From assembly GCA_018389105.1 (NCBI GenBank), contig JACATO010000333.1, positions 124,001 through 188,000 on the forward strand: DNA of 64,000 nucleotides, in the 5' to 3' direction. Positions 46,901 to 58,100 of this stretch are shown here, in pieces (position 1 is the stretch's first letter; every line of letters begins with the position of its first letter). A program made the position numbers and the translations under genes. The DNA comes from Nautilus pompilius. Taxonomy: Eukaryota; Mollusca; Cephalopoda; Nautilida; Nautilidae. The notes beneath the pieces were generated by a model that worked only from the letters and a program-made list of their open reading frames with translations, made no database searches and was not told where the DNA came from.

Positions 46901-47490
46901 GCAGAATGCAATTTAAACCAACCTGATACAGCTGAGTGGTTACAGTCAACTTGTTTACTCTCAAGGTTTCCAGAGCCTTGTTTTCTTTTATTGAAAAAAA
47001 AAATGTTGCTTAGACTAAGAGCATAAATTTCCTGCCCCTCTGGCACTATCCAATAATCCTATATCGTTTTAGGATCATGGGACCACCAATACTATTCTAC
47101 CTACATAATTGTAATGCAAGCCCAAGAATAACTATTTTTATGAAAGTAATTTTCAAAATTATAAATACATAAGGTAAATGCATCTGTTTTGTTTTAAAAA
47201 AAAAAAAAGAATCTGCATGTAAATTATTATTTACAACTGAACTGTTCTGTTTAATGTAGACTAGACTGTTAATTTATTCTAACCTCCCCCCTTTTTCTCT
47301 CTCTCTCTCACTGCACAGTAGTTGCAGTTATTCTCTAAAGTAGGCTACCTGAAATGTTTTCTCTCTTCCCAGATCAATTGGAGGAATCCGTGCTTCTCTC
47401 TATAACTCTGTGACCATTGAAGAGACACAAAAGCTGGTGAACTTTATGAAGGAATTTCTTAGCAAGAATTCAAATGATATCCAGTTTTAA
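40895..47490 (+). CDS. PSAT1: PSAT1, phosphoserine aminotransferase
   Basis: Ten coding exons (40895-40951, 42114-42174, 42514-42583, 43091-43296, 43448-43525, 44016-44110, 45519-45688, 46087-46215, 46658-46795, 47373-47490) join in phase to 373 residues, against 370 in the human enzyme. PSAT1 is a cytosolic PLP enzyme converting 3-phosphohydroxypyruvate and glutamate to phosphoserine and 2-oxoglutarate, the second step of serine synthesis. Visible hallmarks are [11 protein letters not shown] (substrate loop), [55 protein letters not shown] and FAGAQKN, whose Lys (residue 199) should bind [17 protein letters not shown] lies near the C-terminus. ATG 40895 has a good context (CACCATGG). The gene is divergent from NME6 and convergent with MTFMT. 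Confidence 0.97.
41430..42072. repeat. GA-rich array in PSAT1 intron 1
   Basis: More than 20 units of GATGATGTTAGTACA followed by (GA)n, 22-34 bp each. The unit matches the array in NME6 intron 1 (GATGACGTCAGTACA-(GA)n) with ACGTC changed to ATGTT; the final unit (42050) reads GATGATGTCAGTACAG. It stays open for long stretches on the plus strand ([13 protein letters not shown] reading) through repetition only. It ends about 40 bp before exon 2. Confidence 0.95.
42114..42174 (+). CDS. PSAT1: PSAT1 coding exon 2
   Basis: Encodes [20 protein letters not shown] plus one base of codon 40. TTTTTCAG acceptor directly after the GA-rich array. Confidence 0.96.
42514..42583 (+). CDS. PSAT1: PSAT1 coding exon 3
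   Basis: Encodes (E)[18 protein letters not shown] and IRDL plus two bases. Donor AAT/GTGAGT. Confidence 0.95.
43091..43296 (+). CDS. PSAT1: PSAT1 coding exon 4
   Basis: Encodes residues 63-131, with [20 protein letters not shown] and [19 protein letters not shown]. The donor GTTGGT is weak, but phase and homology fix it. Confidence 0.95.
43448..43525 (+). CDS. PSAT1: PSAT1 coding exon 5
   Basis: Encodes (G)[18 protein letters not shown] and CANETVH, residues 132-157. Confidence 0.96.
43591..43815 (+). repeat. SINE-like interspersed repeat, copy 1
   Basis: Contains AGCCAGTTGTGTGGGTTTCC, also present at 56748-56768, and TTAGCTCAGTTGGTTGGAG (43697-43717), an A-box-like tRNA-type sequence. 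Located in PSAT1 intron 5. Limits are approximate. Confidence 0.6.
44016..44110 (+). CDS. PSAT1: PSAT1 coding exon 6
   Basis: Encodes (G)[18 protein letters not shown] and [13 protein letters not shown], including the conserved Asp of the cofactor pocket (VCDMSS). Confidence 0.96.
44111..45518. other. PSAT1 intron 6
   Basis: A 1.4-kb AT-rich intron. TACAGGGTGATATTAAAAGA at 44863-44882 looks like a possible transposon terminus, but no matching end or coding remnant was found. Confidence 0.4.
45519..45688 (+). CDS. PSAT1: PSAT1 coding exon 7 (PLP lysine)
   Basis: Encodes residues 190-245 starting [20 protein letters not shown]; Lys 199 is the PLP Schiff-base residue by homology. Confidence 0.96.
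46087..46215 (+). CDS. PSAT1: PSAT1 coding exon 8
   Basis: Encodes (S)[20 protein letters not shown] through IDTSNGFY, residues 246-288. The donor GTTAGT is weak but in phase. Confidence 0.95.
46357..46460 (+). repeat. Dispersed repeat, copy 2
   Basis: TTACTCTTTCATGGCCAAAC, TGTAGCACCTGGAGGCCCC and ATCTGGGCAAGGTTTTAAGC appear here in the same order as in the inverse copy at 32190-32300. In PSAT1 intron 8. Confidence 0.8.
46658..46795 (+). CDS. PSAT1: PSAT1 coding exon 9
   Basis: Encodes residues 289-334, with [12 protein letters not shown] and [19 protein letters not shown] donor. Confidence 0.96.
47373..47490 (+). CDS. PSAT1: PSAT1 coding exon 10
   Basis: Encodes (R)[19 protein letters not shown] to the C-terminus and the TAA stop at 47488-47490. 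Confidence 0.96.
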
Positions 47491-48934
47491 CCAGAGTTTA
47501 CAGTTCAGAGAGAGAGAGCGAGCCTCTTAAAGTTTAATTTTTTTTTTTTTTTTAACTACGCATAGTGAACATGCATTTTTTATTAATCAGCTTTAGCAGA
47601 TTCTCAGTATTGTCTAGACAAAACGGTAGCTTGTGCCATATTTTACCGTTACCGTACATATGACTGCATCTTCAGATGTGTTATGCCTTGAGAATGTGAA
47701 ACACAACTGAAGCTTTTTTTTTTTTCCTTTTTTCCAAGTCAGTGTGAAAAGGGGCCATTTTTATTTTTATTATTATAAGTGTTTTCCTGTGATCACATGA
47801 ACTACGCACAGCAGAGGTTATGTTATGCAAGAATCTCAAATACGTAACAGTACAATTGGACTAGATAGGCACTTCATCTGTCATGCTTTTTGCATATTTT
47901 AATCATAAACAAATCTTCAGAAAATAGTTGTTACTTTTGTAAAAGTTGTTTAGACTAAGAGAGTTGGCTCTACACCAGTAGTTGAGATTTGTTATTCAGG
48001 TTTATACAATGATGGCAGCACACTAAACACCTGATTCTTATCACTTTTTTTTACACATTGTAAAAGCATGCAGCTATTTTTATCAAATTAAAAAAATATT
48101 TAAGATTTATTTACTGTACTTTCACACGCATGCAATTTCAAGTCTATTTTAAGGACATTGTCTGATGGGAATAAATTGGCCAGGTTGCTTGCCTTGCAAA
48201 CCTTTGGTTATTTTTATCTAAATTTAGTAGCACGTAAGAGATCCTAGACCCATTTATTATCCTGTCATGTATTGTTCTTAAAGAGCAGCTCAGGAGATGG
48301 GCTATTAAGGAAGTTGTATTAAAAGAAAAGTGGCAAAAGCTTGACTTATATAATTAAAATACATGCGGATTACCAGGATCTAAAAAAAAAAATAAAGGGT
48401 TTTACTGAGATTTCATTCCATGCTGTCTATTCTTCTTCAAAAAGAAATGTTATGCAACAATGTTTAAATGTCATGATAAATTTATTTATTGGCCATGCCC
48501 TTTATATATCTTCACATGTTACAGAGTCAAGAGACCAAAGCTGAACCCATGGAAATGCCATAGCAATCTGAAGACATGGGCAATTTTGTTTAATGCTGTG
48601 TGCAGCATGGCTGTCAGTCAACTGACACCAATCTGACCCTTTGTGGAAGCTCATCCCGAAGGTCTTCAATGATCAATAATAAGACAAGGGGGGGGGGGAA
48701 AACTTAGCTGTAATGAGACATTTTTTGCTTTAAAAAAACCTGAATTACTCACTGAAGTTCTGCACAATTCTGATAAATTTAAATTGTGGTCATCTGTATC
48801 ATTATTTCCAGGTAATCCAACCAGAGATTTTCTGTTATGAATGCATTGACAACCTCCCACCAAAAAAACAAGTCAAATAACAGTAAAACAAACTCAAAAA
48901 CTCATTTTATTTACGTATATTTTCCTGTTTTCAG
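47491..48934. other. PSAT1 3' UTR and convergent intergenic region
   Basis: Downstream of the PSAT1 stop. AATAAA occurs at 48170-48175 and again near 48392, candidate PSAT1 poly(A) signals. On the opposite strand AATAAA near 48911-48906 would serve MTFMT. No other gene seen. Confidence 0.55.
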
Positions 48935-49105
48935 CTAACATGCTTTTGAAATTACTTTCTCTCGGTAAATATCTTTGTTTATGTGGTTTGGTATGCTGCT
49001 GAAAATGATGGTTTTGTTCTCAGCCTTTGACAGATAGCCATTATAGAAAGCTTGTGCACTCAGCGGCTTACGGATGATGATCTTTCTAAATCCAACCCAT
49101 CCATC
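48935..49105 (-). CDS. MTFMT: MTFMT last coding exon
   Basis: Encodes DGWVGFRKIIIRKPLSAQAF, YNGYLSKAENK and the C-terminus, with TAG at 48937-48935. DGW-G and FYNGYL are typical of the family. Confidence 0.93.
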   Translation of the reverse strand, partial: DGWVGFRKIIIRKPLSAQAFYNGYLSKAENKTIIFSSIPNHINKDIYREKVISKAC

Positions 49106-52100
49106 CTGAAATTTAAATAAGGCAGTCAAAAGTAAAATAGTATATTTCTTAAAGTTGTAGCCCTGTTCATTTTATACTTTGCTATTTTATTTATTGGCAA
49201 AACGTTAGTTAGACAATTTAAAAAAAAAAAAAAAAATTTGCTGGGTGTCGATAATGTATGACCACAAAAACAAAACACTCGAATTATATGAACCCCCCAA
49301 ACAACATAACTTATCAAAATTAACATGCTTCATTAAAATCACAACAACAAAAAACACCTGTAGAAATAGTTATTTCAACTTGATGGTTAATAGCAGAAAG
49401 AATGGCAGTAACTAGATATTTTATTTGTGACACCAGTTTTTGTGCTTTTACTTGCTTCCTACAAATTGTGCCAGAAGAATTTTGAATCACTAAGTAGTTA
49501 AAGGAAGACAACTCTATGTTGACAGACAAGCTTATTAGGTTGGGTTGAAAAACAAAATTACGGTAGTGTATTAAGTGGCAATTGCTTCAAATCCAAACAA
49601 AAGATCATCTTTTGGTACCTATAAAATATTGGAATTTAACACATTTCACTACTGAAATGTTTTTTAAAATCAACAAAAACAAAAAAAGAACATTCTTTTA
49701 CTAGTTGAGACATTCTTATTATTTCATTCATTAGCTTTTATAATAAATTATATATGAAGATGCTTTCTTTCAACAATATGCTTATACCCTGCCATGGCAA
49801 TGGAACCGAGGCTAAAGGGAGGTCACCTCTCCATGTGTTAAATCAAGCTCACTGCTTTTTTTTTTTAGCAAGTGGTGTGTCAAAAATGAACCAAGTGAGT
49901 GCCTTTCGATATCACTGCTGTATGATGCAAGGTTCTTATGCTTGGATCCCTTAACTGTAACCCTGGCCAAACAGGGGGGGGGGGTAAGATATGACACCAT
50001 AAAAAAGTGCTCAGTGTAATCAGACTGTCCAATCTAACGAAAATCTCTGCTAGAAATATCACCACCAGAATGCAGATAACACAGAACTGCTAGAGAAAAA
50101 TTTGATTGTATTTTGTTGCATTTAGTTTAATGAGATGGAAAAATCAGAAACTTTTCTTTTTTCAGTGTCTGCAAAGAAATTTTGAAAGATTCTTTCAATA
50201 CAGCAGCACAAAAGCCTGCTCTAATGGAGATATTTTTTTTTTCCACTTTAAAGACAAGTAAACAAATCCCTCTCCAAGAATTATATGCTAAATTTGCTCA
50301 ATAGCTTCCAGTGATTCAAATCAGCTGAACTTATCAATAATCAAGTGTAGTCTAAAAAGTAATATTATAATGTACTCTAAAAAAATAAATATATTGGGTA
50401 CTTTAATTAGAAAACAATTATTCCTTCATTTTGTTAAGTTATTCAGTTATAAAGCAAAACAGAGGCAAGATGTTTTAGTATTTATTAGTGTAATGATAAT
50501 GACAGCCAACAAGGTTTCTCTTGTTCCAAGTCTCTAAATTGAGTTTAGCCAAGGTACTCTGCTTTCCACTTATAATTGTGTGCTGCTTTTATTTGATGAC
50601 TGAGGCATGCACTGAACAATTCCCATTGCTTATGCCAGCAGTCCCCTTGCCCCATTTGGTTAATGTTCTGGGCCCAGCATAAGATAGCATTTGCTAAGGC
50701 ACCCTAAGATGTTCCAACATGTCCAACAAATGTGTATCTATATGTACTGCCATAGCTAAAAGTTTTGCATCTCCATAAAAATAACAACAAAATCTATCTT
50801 CAAATTACACTCATACAGCCTGACAGTATCCATGGACCATTTCTAAATGACTGGTTTTGAATACCTAAATATTGTCATGTGTTATAATTTGTCTTTTCAG
50901 AAATCAAGTATTTGTTTAGTAGATTTTAAATTGTCACATTTTTCAATTTAGATCAATTTTCCATTAATTATTTAAAAAATTGCAAAGTGATATGCATTTC
51001 AGTATAGTAAGATAACATTATGCAAATTCATCAGCTTATTTGCTTCACTTGCATCTTCTGATGTAAGTATTATAAAAAGATACAGAACTCTGCCACCTTC
51101 TTAAAAAGCTTTCTTCTATGCTCCATGGAATTTTAAAATAAATATTATATTACCATTAAAGCTAAAAGTTTTACACACATCTATCATTTTTATTAATTCT
51201 AACTGTAAAGTTGATTTTATTGTAGAAAACAGTTTAAGAACTCTATTAGGATTTAACACTAAGACTTTATCTTCTGTTTATAAGGAAAGTGACCATCTAG
51301 TTAATATTTTATTTATCCATTCTATTCCTCTATGTTGTGATCGAATATTAATGGACCCAAGTTTTTTACCTGGATGCAAAATATCTGAAAAATCAAAAAA
51401 TGTAGTTCATTTACCACTTGATAAAAGTTTTATTTCAAGCATTCAATGGATCACAGATCAAGACTGAAATAGTATAGAGCTCTGAAATGAAGTTATAGCA
51501 CTTAGATTGCATTTAAGACAAGTTTAAAGAAAATTGGATTTTTAAAAATGAAATGCTTAAGAAGAGAGTGGAAAGAAAATATATTATAGGGAGAGATCGA
51601 TTGATACTTTGAATAGAAAAGTTAGATGTTTTTGATAATCCAAAATCAAGTAAAGATATTGAAGATGGAGCTGAAATTATCACTAAAGATTTAAAAAGTT
51701 ATTCCTTTAAAAGTAAATCCAAAAATATAATAAATAAATATAGTAATTTGCAAATTAAATCTATTCAAGACAGACATGTTTTAGCTGCTGAATCTGGAAC
51801 TAAAAGACTTACAGAAAAGTAAAAATAAAATTTTTATAGCAAATGAAAATGAGAAAAGAATTTAAGAAAATTAGCTGAAGCTATAGTTTTACAAGTACGA
51901 GTCTATAACTGGGACAAATCTAAATAACTCTGGTGCAGAAATTGATATTATAATTCAGAATTAAGATAAAGCTAGGATATTGCTTGAAGAACTTTTAAAA
52001 ATTGATAAAGAAAATTTCTGGATGTTGATAATATAAATTTAACAAATAGCAGCATTTACTTAGATTAAATACATTTTAAGTGGCAAAAAAATTGAGACTA

Positions 52101-55100
52101 CTTTTTATGGGTCAAGCAACAACTATAAAAGGATTGATAACTTACCAGATGATTTTACTAAGTCACAGGAATTGAATAAACATTGGTAGATGCTAATACA
52201 AATGTAATGGGGCATGATTTCATAATAAAAAATATAAAATCCCAAAGGTAGCTTTTCTATTTCCAACACACCTCTGAGTTTTGTAAAGACAGAAAAAATG
52301 TTTGGATGGAATGAGGAATGAAATTGTTTTGACGAGAGCAGTAAATAATGATGCAATTTTTGGAGCTAAAGAAGTTGCAGTGGGACAATTAATTTCTTGA
52401 AGATAACAGAATATGCTTGAATTAAAAGTAACCTATAATATCGGTTATGGTAATCAATAGTTTGAAATAATTGCAGTTCCATAAAGTATTAATTCTGATT
52501 TGAGATTAACTATTCCAACAAAAACAGAAAAGCCTAGATAAATTGAGAGAGGAATTCAAACTGCTAAAGATAACCAAAAATCAAATCCTTATTTAATAAC
52601 TGTTTGAAGAAATTATTTCATCAGAATTTCTTTTAAAAACAGTAGACTTTAAATATAAGTTTTATACACCTGTTTAGTTTAGAACTTTATTCTCTAATTT
52701 TTTTTTTTTTATGTAAGTAGACAATCAGAAAAACAGAAAAAAAATAGCCTAGCTGTCGTAAAGCTTAAAGTTGCTAATAACCAAAATTGCCCTGCAGAGA
52801 CTCGGGCCTTTGTAGTTGCTTTATTTGATAGAATTATAAATGTACTACAATCAAATGGTAATAAATTGAATATTGTCTTTAAAATTTATTTTATAAAATC
52901 ATTTGCTAAATGAAACAATACATTTCTCACACACTTTCTTTAAGTGAACATCAAAAGCAAAAATAAATAAGAACACTTGAAGCAGTTACTTTGAGGTTAG
53001 AAAAAGATCAATCGCAACAATTTTCCTATTATTATTATTATTGAGGAGATAAAGTTGGAAAAGGTAACAATTTTGATTTAAAACTTATCATGTCACAAAT
53101 GAAATATATCAAGAAGAAAGGATTCCTACTCATTCTTATTGGATCTATTTTAGAGTTTACTCTCTCAACTATTTTTCTGTAGTGGTTTTTAATCAAACTG
53201 AGCATTTACCAAAATATGTAGATAATGTTACAACAACATTCCAACCAAAGAAGTTTAAATATTTTATGAAGATGTTCGAAATGTTACTATAGATTAAAAA
53301 GTTGGTAGATTTCCTGGAGCTATTTTACCATCTCTATTGAATATATATATATATATATATATAAAAAAAAGAATTTTACCAAAAGCTACAAGTTTCCTTG
53401 GAGGACTATCTCATGCTGATGATGCTGTGAGTTAAGGTTTCTATCTTAATCACTGTAGTACTTTATATCTAAAAAAGTGTAGAGGTTATGCATGTTGTGT
53501 AATTGATATTGCAACTGAAAATGTAAAGCCAAAAATACTAGATACTTATTTAATGATACTAGTAAATGTGGAAAGAAAAATCTAGATTTGTTGTTGAAGG
53601 TTGCACACTTTGATCTGATTCACCATTTAAAAATGTCTCCATTCTATCAGCTATTCTTTAATTATTAGAAAAAAATCTCTAACAGACTTATGACTATAAA
53701 TCAAAATATTTTAAAGGAGTTTTTATGCAAGATACTCTTAATAAAATACAATATGGTGTTTTAATTTAGATTCAGTTAAAAATTATGTTTCACACTGGAC
53801 TTGATGGCATAAAGTTAATAAAAATGTTTTTTTTTTAATTTTGATTCTCTACATTTGCAACCTCCAACAAATATATATATATACACATATACATACATTT
53901 AACGTTGTTTCTAAAAAAAGAAATTATGAAAAGATGTACTAAAATAATTCATTTGGTTAGTGACATTTTCTGTCTTAATTTCATGCAGTGTAACATGCCT
54001 ATTTTTTGTCCATCTACAGTCACATCAATTAGCACTCTGGTTTAACACCTATAGTAACTATATAATCAATCAAGTTGAAGATACAAAAGAATATATAAAA
54101 TCAATTAGAAATTAGATTAACTTAGTTATACTCTGGATTATATAATTCTTTGTAATGGTTCTTTAACTTAAAAAAAAAACCCAACCAAATTATTTTTAAA
54201 AATAGTTCAATTTTGTAGATAATCAGTGAAGATGCTTACAGAATCACCAGAATTTTAATTTAATTTTTGGTATTAGATAAGTGTAAGTAAGTTTGATTTC
54301 AATCAGAAAAGTGATTCATTACTATTTTCTAGTTTAAACAAATCGATCTTTCAAAAATAAGATGGCTCAACTTTAATGACCAGAGATTTAAAGTTAGACG
54401 ATCGCAGAATTATAAATGTTAATAATCCTGTTAATTCTAACGATAACTGGAATTAACAGAACATGTCGATAATTTAGTACAATAGATACATATATTTTGG
54501 ACATACTAAAATTCTGGAAGAAATCATGATATTAATTTAAATAAGTTTACAGTTTTTGACAAAAATAATAATTGGACTTTAAATAACAGAAATGGTTTTT
54601 TACCTAATGCATTAAATACAACTTATTAATTGGGAAATATATTAATAGATGGAAATTAGACCACAATGGTTTATTCAGTAACAAGTTGAAATGCAAAGCT
54701 TAAAATAACATTTCCTCCTCCATATAAAAACAGATATGGTTCTTTAGACAGAATGTTTGGTGCAAAATTAAACACTTAATGATACAGTAAAAATTAAACT
54801 GACATTTGCTTTAACACAAGATAACTTATCATACATTATAAAATTCATAAGTAAGTTATAATAGTGATACTGCATATTTCATGATGGATTTAAACTTAGG
54901 AAAAAAGAAAATAAATATTGCTAAGAGAGACTCAGCAGGTAATATAAGTCTAAACAATAAAAAAAATTACAATTTAGTTTTGCTGAAATCTGGATCAAAT
55001 GCTGCAGATAAAACTTATACTGATAATTTTCTGAATCAACTGGCTGGAGGTGCAAGATACTTAAAATTTGGTTTTGCTGTAATGACAGATAATATAAATA

Positions 55101-58100
55101 TGAACCAAAAATATATGACAGACGTAAAATCATCATTTAGTGATAAAAATCATGCTTACTATGAAGTATCTAAAAATTATGTTGACACTTTAAAATGAAG
55201 ACAAGCAATGCACCTTTCGTACTTGGAATAGGAAAATTTATTAGCAGTTACAGTAGTATTTTCAAATAGTTCATTAGGTTATAGTCAAGTAAATGGCATC
55301 GAAAGTGTTTATGAACGAACCACCTTAATTTTAAAATGATAACTTATAGCATAAAGTTTTAGATTAGTGTTACAGTTCATTCTTCAAAATATACAAACAA
55401 TTTTGGTACAGCTTCAAATAAAAACTAGAAACTAGAAAAAGTAATTTAACTTCAGAAAGATAAAAGTGGTGTGTATTCTAACTAAAAAAGTGAGAGCTGA
55501 TAGAAAGACCACTCAATAATCAGGGGGTGATGCTTCAGAGGGTAGCTACATATTAAAGATAAGTGGCATGGAAGCACACACACAACAGTGCAATATTATT
55601 ATGCAAATTCATCATTTAAACTTTATCAAGCAAAACTAGAAAATTATATGGTGATGCAAAATTTTTGGCCATGACTCTATATTATTATTTATTTAAACAA
55701 CTAGCTTCAGAAATTTTAGAGAAAAGATATCCTACTATGAAATCTTTCTTCACATTTTAAAAACTTTTGTTGTTTTTTTTTAAGAAGTACAAGTTGTTAA
55801 TGGAAACTTTTCGCTATTTTTCTTACCTGACATTTTACCAAAACACACTGTAATTTCTTATCAAAGCATGACGTCCCAGGTATGGGTGTCCTGTTCTGGA
55901 ACAACCCAGATAACAAGTCTGCAATGCCATATACTAAAATTAAAAAAAAAAAGAGAGAACAAATGAGGCATCTAATTATCTGAGCATATTGACTGAAAAA
56001 TGGAATAAAAAATCTTCATTCCATTGTTGATGGCTGACAAAAGAAATCAAAAGACCATTTTCATGCAGGTTTACAAAACAAAGAATATGAAAAATAGTAA
56101 GAGTCATGTCAACATTATCTAAAAACAGAGGAATCTTTATCTCAGTCATTAGAAATTACTTGTTTGTGTAGAAGGGAACCAGAAGAATCTCATCAATGTG
56201 AGCAACAACTTAACAAATTTAGATGAACAGCACTGAAAGAACTTAAATATTTTTACTAATTCAAATTACTGTATGACAGTCACATAAAAGCTATAATTTT
56301 TGGAAACTTCATGGGCCTACAGTTTAGACTTCCATATATTAACATATCAGCATACCTAAAGTTACTGGGGAACTCCTGAGTTAAAACATTTACAGAAATC
56401 ATCAAAATATCCCCCCTTTTTTTTCCCTTGAAAAAAAGTTACATTTTGTTTTGGGGATTTTCCCTTATAAGCCCTTTTTTTTCAGGTCTTTGCATATTGC
56501 AATTTTACACTTAAAATTGAGCCATTCTGATAGTGGCCAGCACAAGCAGGATCACCAGAGGGACCTTGAGTATATTTAGCAGCAGGGGAAAACATGCCCC
56601 TTTTTTATGAGATCACCAAAACAAAAGCCAATTTTCATGCAGCAAACAGAAATAAATACAAGTGGGTGACCAATGGCCCAGTCGAGTTTGGCTTTATTTG
56701 GTGTACATCCCTGGTATGAATTCCTCCAAATCTTCTCCGCCAGCCAGTTGTGTGGGTTTACTCCAGTTATGCTGCTTGGTATCTAGGAAAATGGAAGCTG
56801 TGCAGGTAACAGCTTCTACACTTTAAACAAACATGTACCCAGATGTTTGCACATAATTTGTGAACAGCCATCTTTGGTTATGAGGGACAACCATTATTAT
56901 TAGAAAATACAAATATGATATTTATTCATTTTCATTAATTCTTCTCTGAACTTTGTGAGTAACTTTCAGAGTGCTAAAAATATTTTAGAATTTTATGAAT
57001 ATAGCAAACAATTTGTTAAATAGGAATCATCAAAACATTAGGTTGTTACAAAAAGTGTTGTTGGTTTTTACTGCAACAATGAGACTTCATATTGCTGCTG
57101 AATGTAAAGTTTATTAAACAAAGTTAGCTCCATTACAATCAATACACTTCTGCCAATGAATTACAAGTGCATTTATACCATTTTGAAAAAAATCTGGATT
57201 TCTAGAATCAATAAACTGTTGGAAGGCAGTTTCAATTGCTGTTTGGTTGGAGGAGTTTGTCGAGGTGTTTGAAAAGGTGGTGGTCTGTGGGAGAAAGGTC
57301 TGGTGAACAGGCTGGGTGAGGGAGAACTTCGTACCCCAAAGTGTTCAGTTTCTGAAGAGTCACTTTTGCAACATGAGGATAAGCATTGTTGTGGAGAAAA
57401 ATTGGGCTTCTTCGATTCATCAATGCCAGCCGTCATTAGAAGAGTTTCTGATGAACATCATTTAATTCATGACAGTACCTTCCAGCTGTAATGGTTTCAC
57501 CAGGTTGCCAGAAGTTCTAGTGGATGACACCAGTTGCAGTCCACCAGACAGTGTCCATGACCTTCTTTGAGTGGAGGCTGGGTTTTGGAATGTGGTTAAG
57601 TGCCTTGTCTCTGTCGAGCCACTGTGCTGATCGTTTGTGATTGTCGTAAAGGATCCATTTTTCATTACACATAATGATTCAATCAAGAAATGGGTCGTTT
57701 TTGTTTCTTATGACAAGCGAAGAGCAGATCTCCTCCAATCGATGATTTTGTTGTTGTTCATTTAACTCATGAGCACCCACTTGTCAAGATTTTTTACCTG
57801 GCCAATTGTGTCAAGATGCTGGGAAACATTTGCAGTGCTTACGTCAAACTCTCCAGCAATTTCTCACACAGTTTTCTTTGATCGGCTTCAACTGAGGCTT
57901 TCAGATGGTCGTCATCACAGCTGGAAGGACATCCGCTACGTTCCTTATCTTCTGGGCTCACGTCTCCTGATCGAAACTTTGCAAACCATCATTGTACTGT
58001 GCACTCATTTGCTGTGTCCTTGCCCCATGTTTGCTTAATGTTACAGTTTACCTCGCTCGCTCTGTGGCCTGGTTTGAACTCATGAAGCAAAATGGCATGA

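Larger units (their letters stand above)
51105..55335 (+). mobile_element. Decayed virus-like gene cluster with double-jelly-roll-like segments
   Basis: Across about 4.2 kb of the largest MTFMT intron, antisense to the host gene, the plus strand carries successive protein-like segments in shifting frames, broken by stops. Several match in motif order the double-jelly-roll-like proteins that I recall as repeated ORFs in many invertebrate genomes. The double jelly roll is the capsid fold of Polinton/Maverick-type elements and related large DNA viruses, so the run is best read as a fossil of a virus-like or Polinton-type element. I saw no polymerase, integrase or terminal repeats, so the element type is not established and the edges are only the limits of visible coding signal. 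Sequence is unusually AT-rich even for this window. Confidence 0.5.

Noticed and set aside
49754..50065. Several 60-66 codon frames on both strands in the MTFMT intron
   Set aside because: No coherent family motifs, overlapping in different frames, typical of chance frames.
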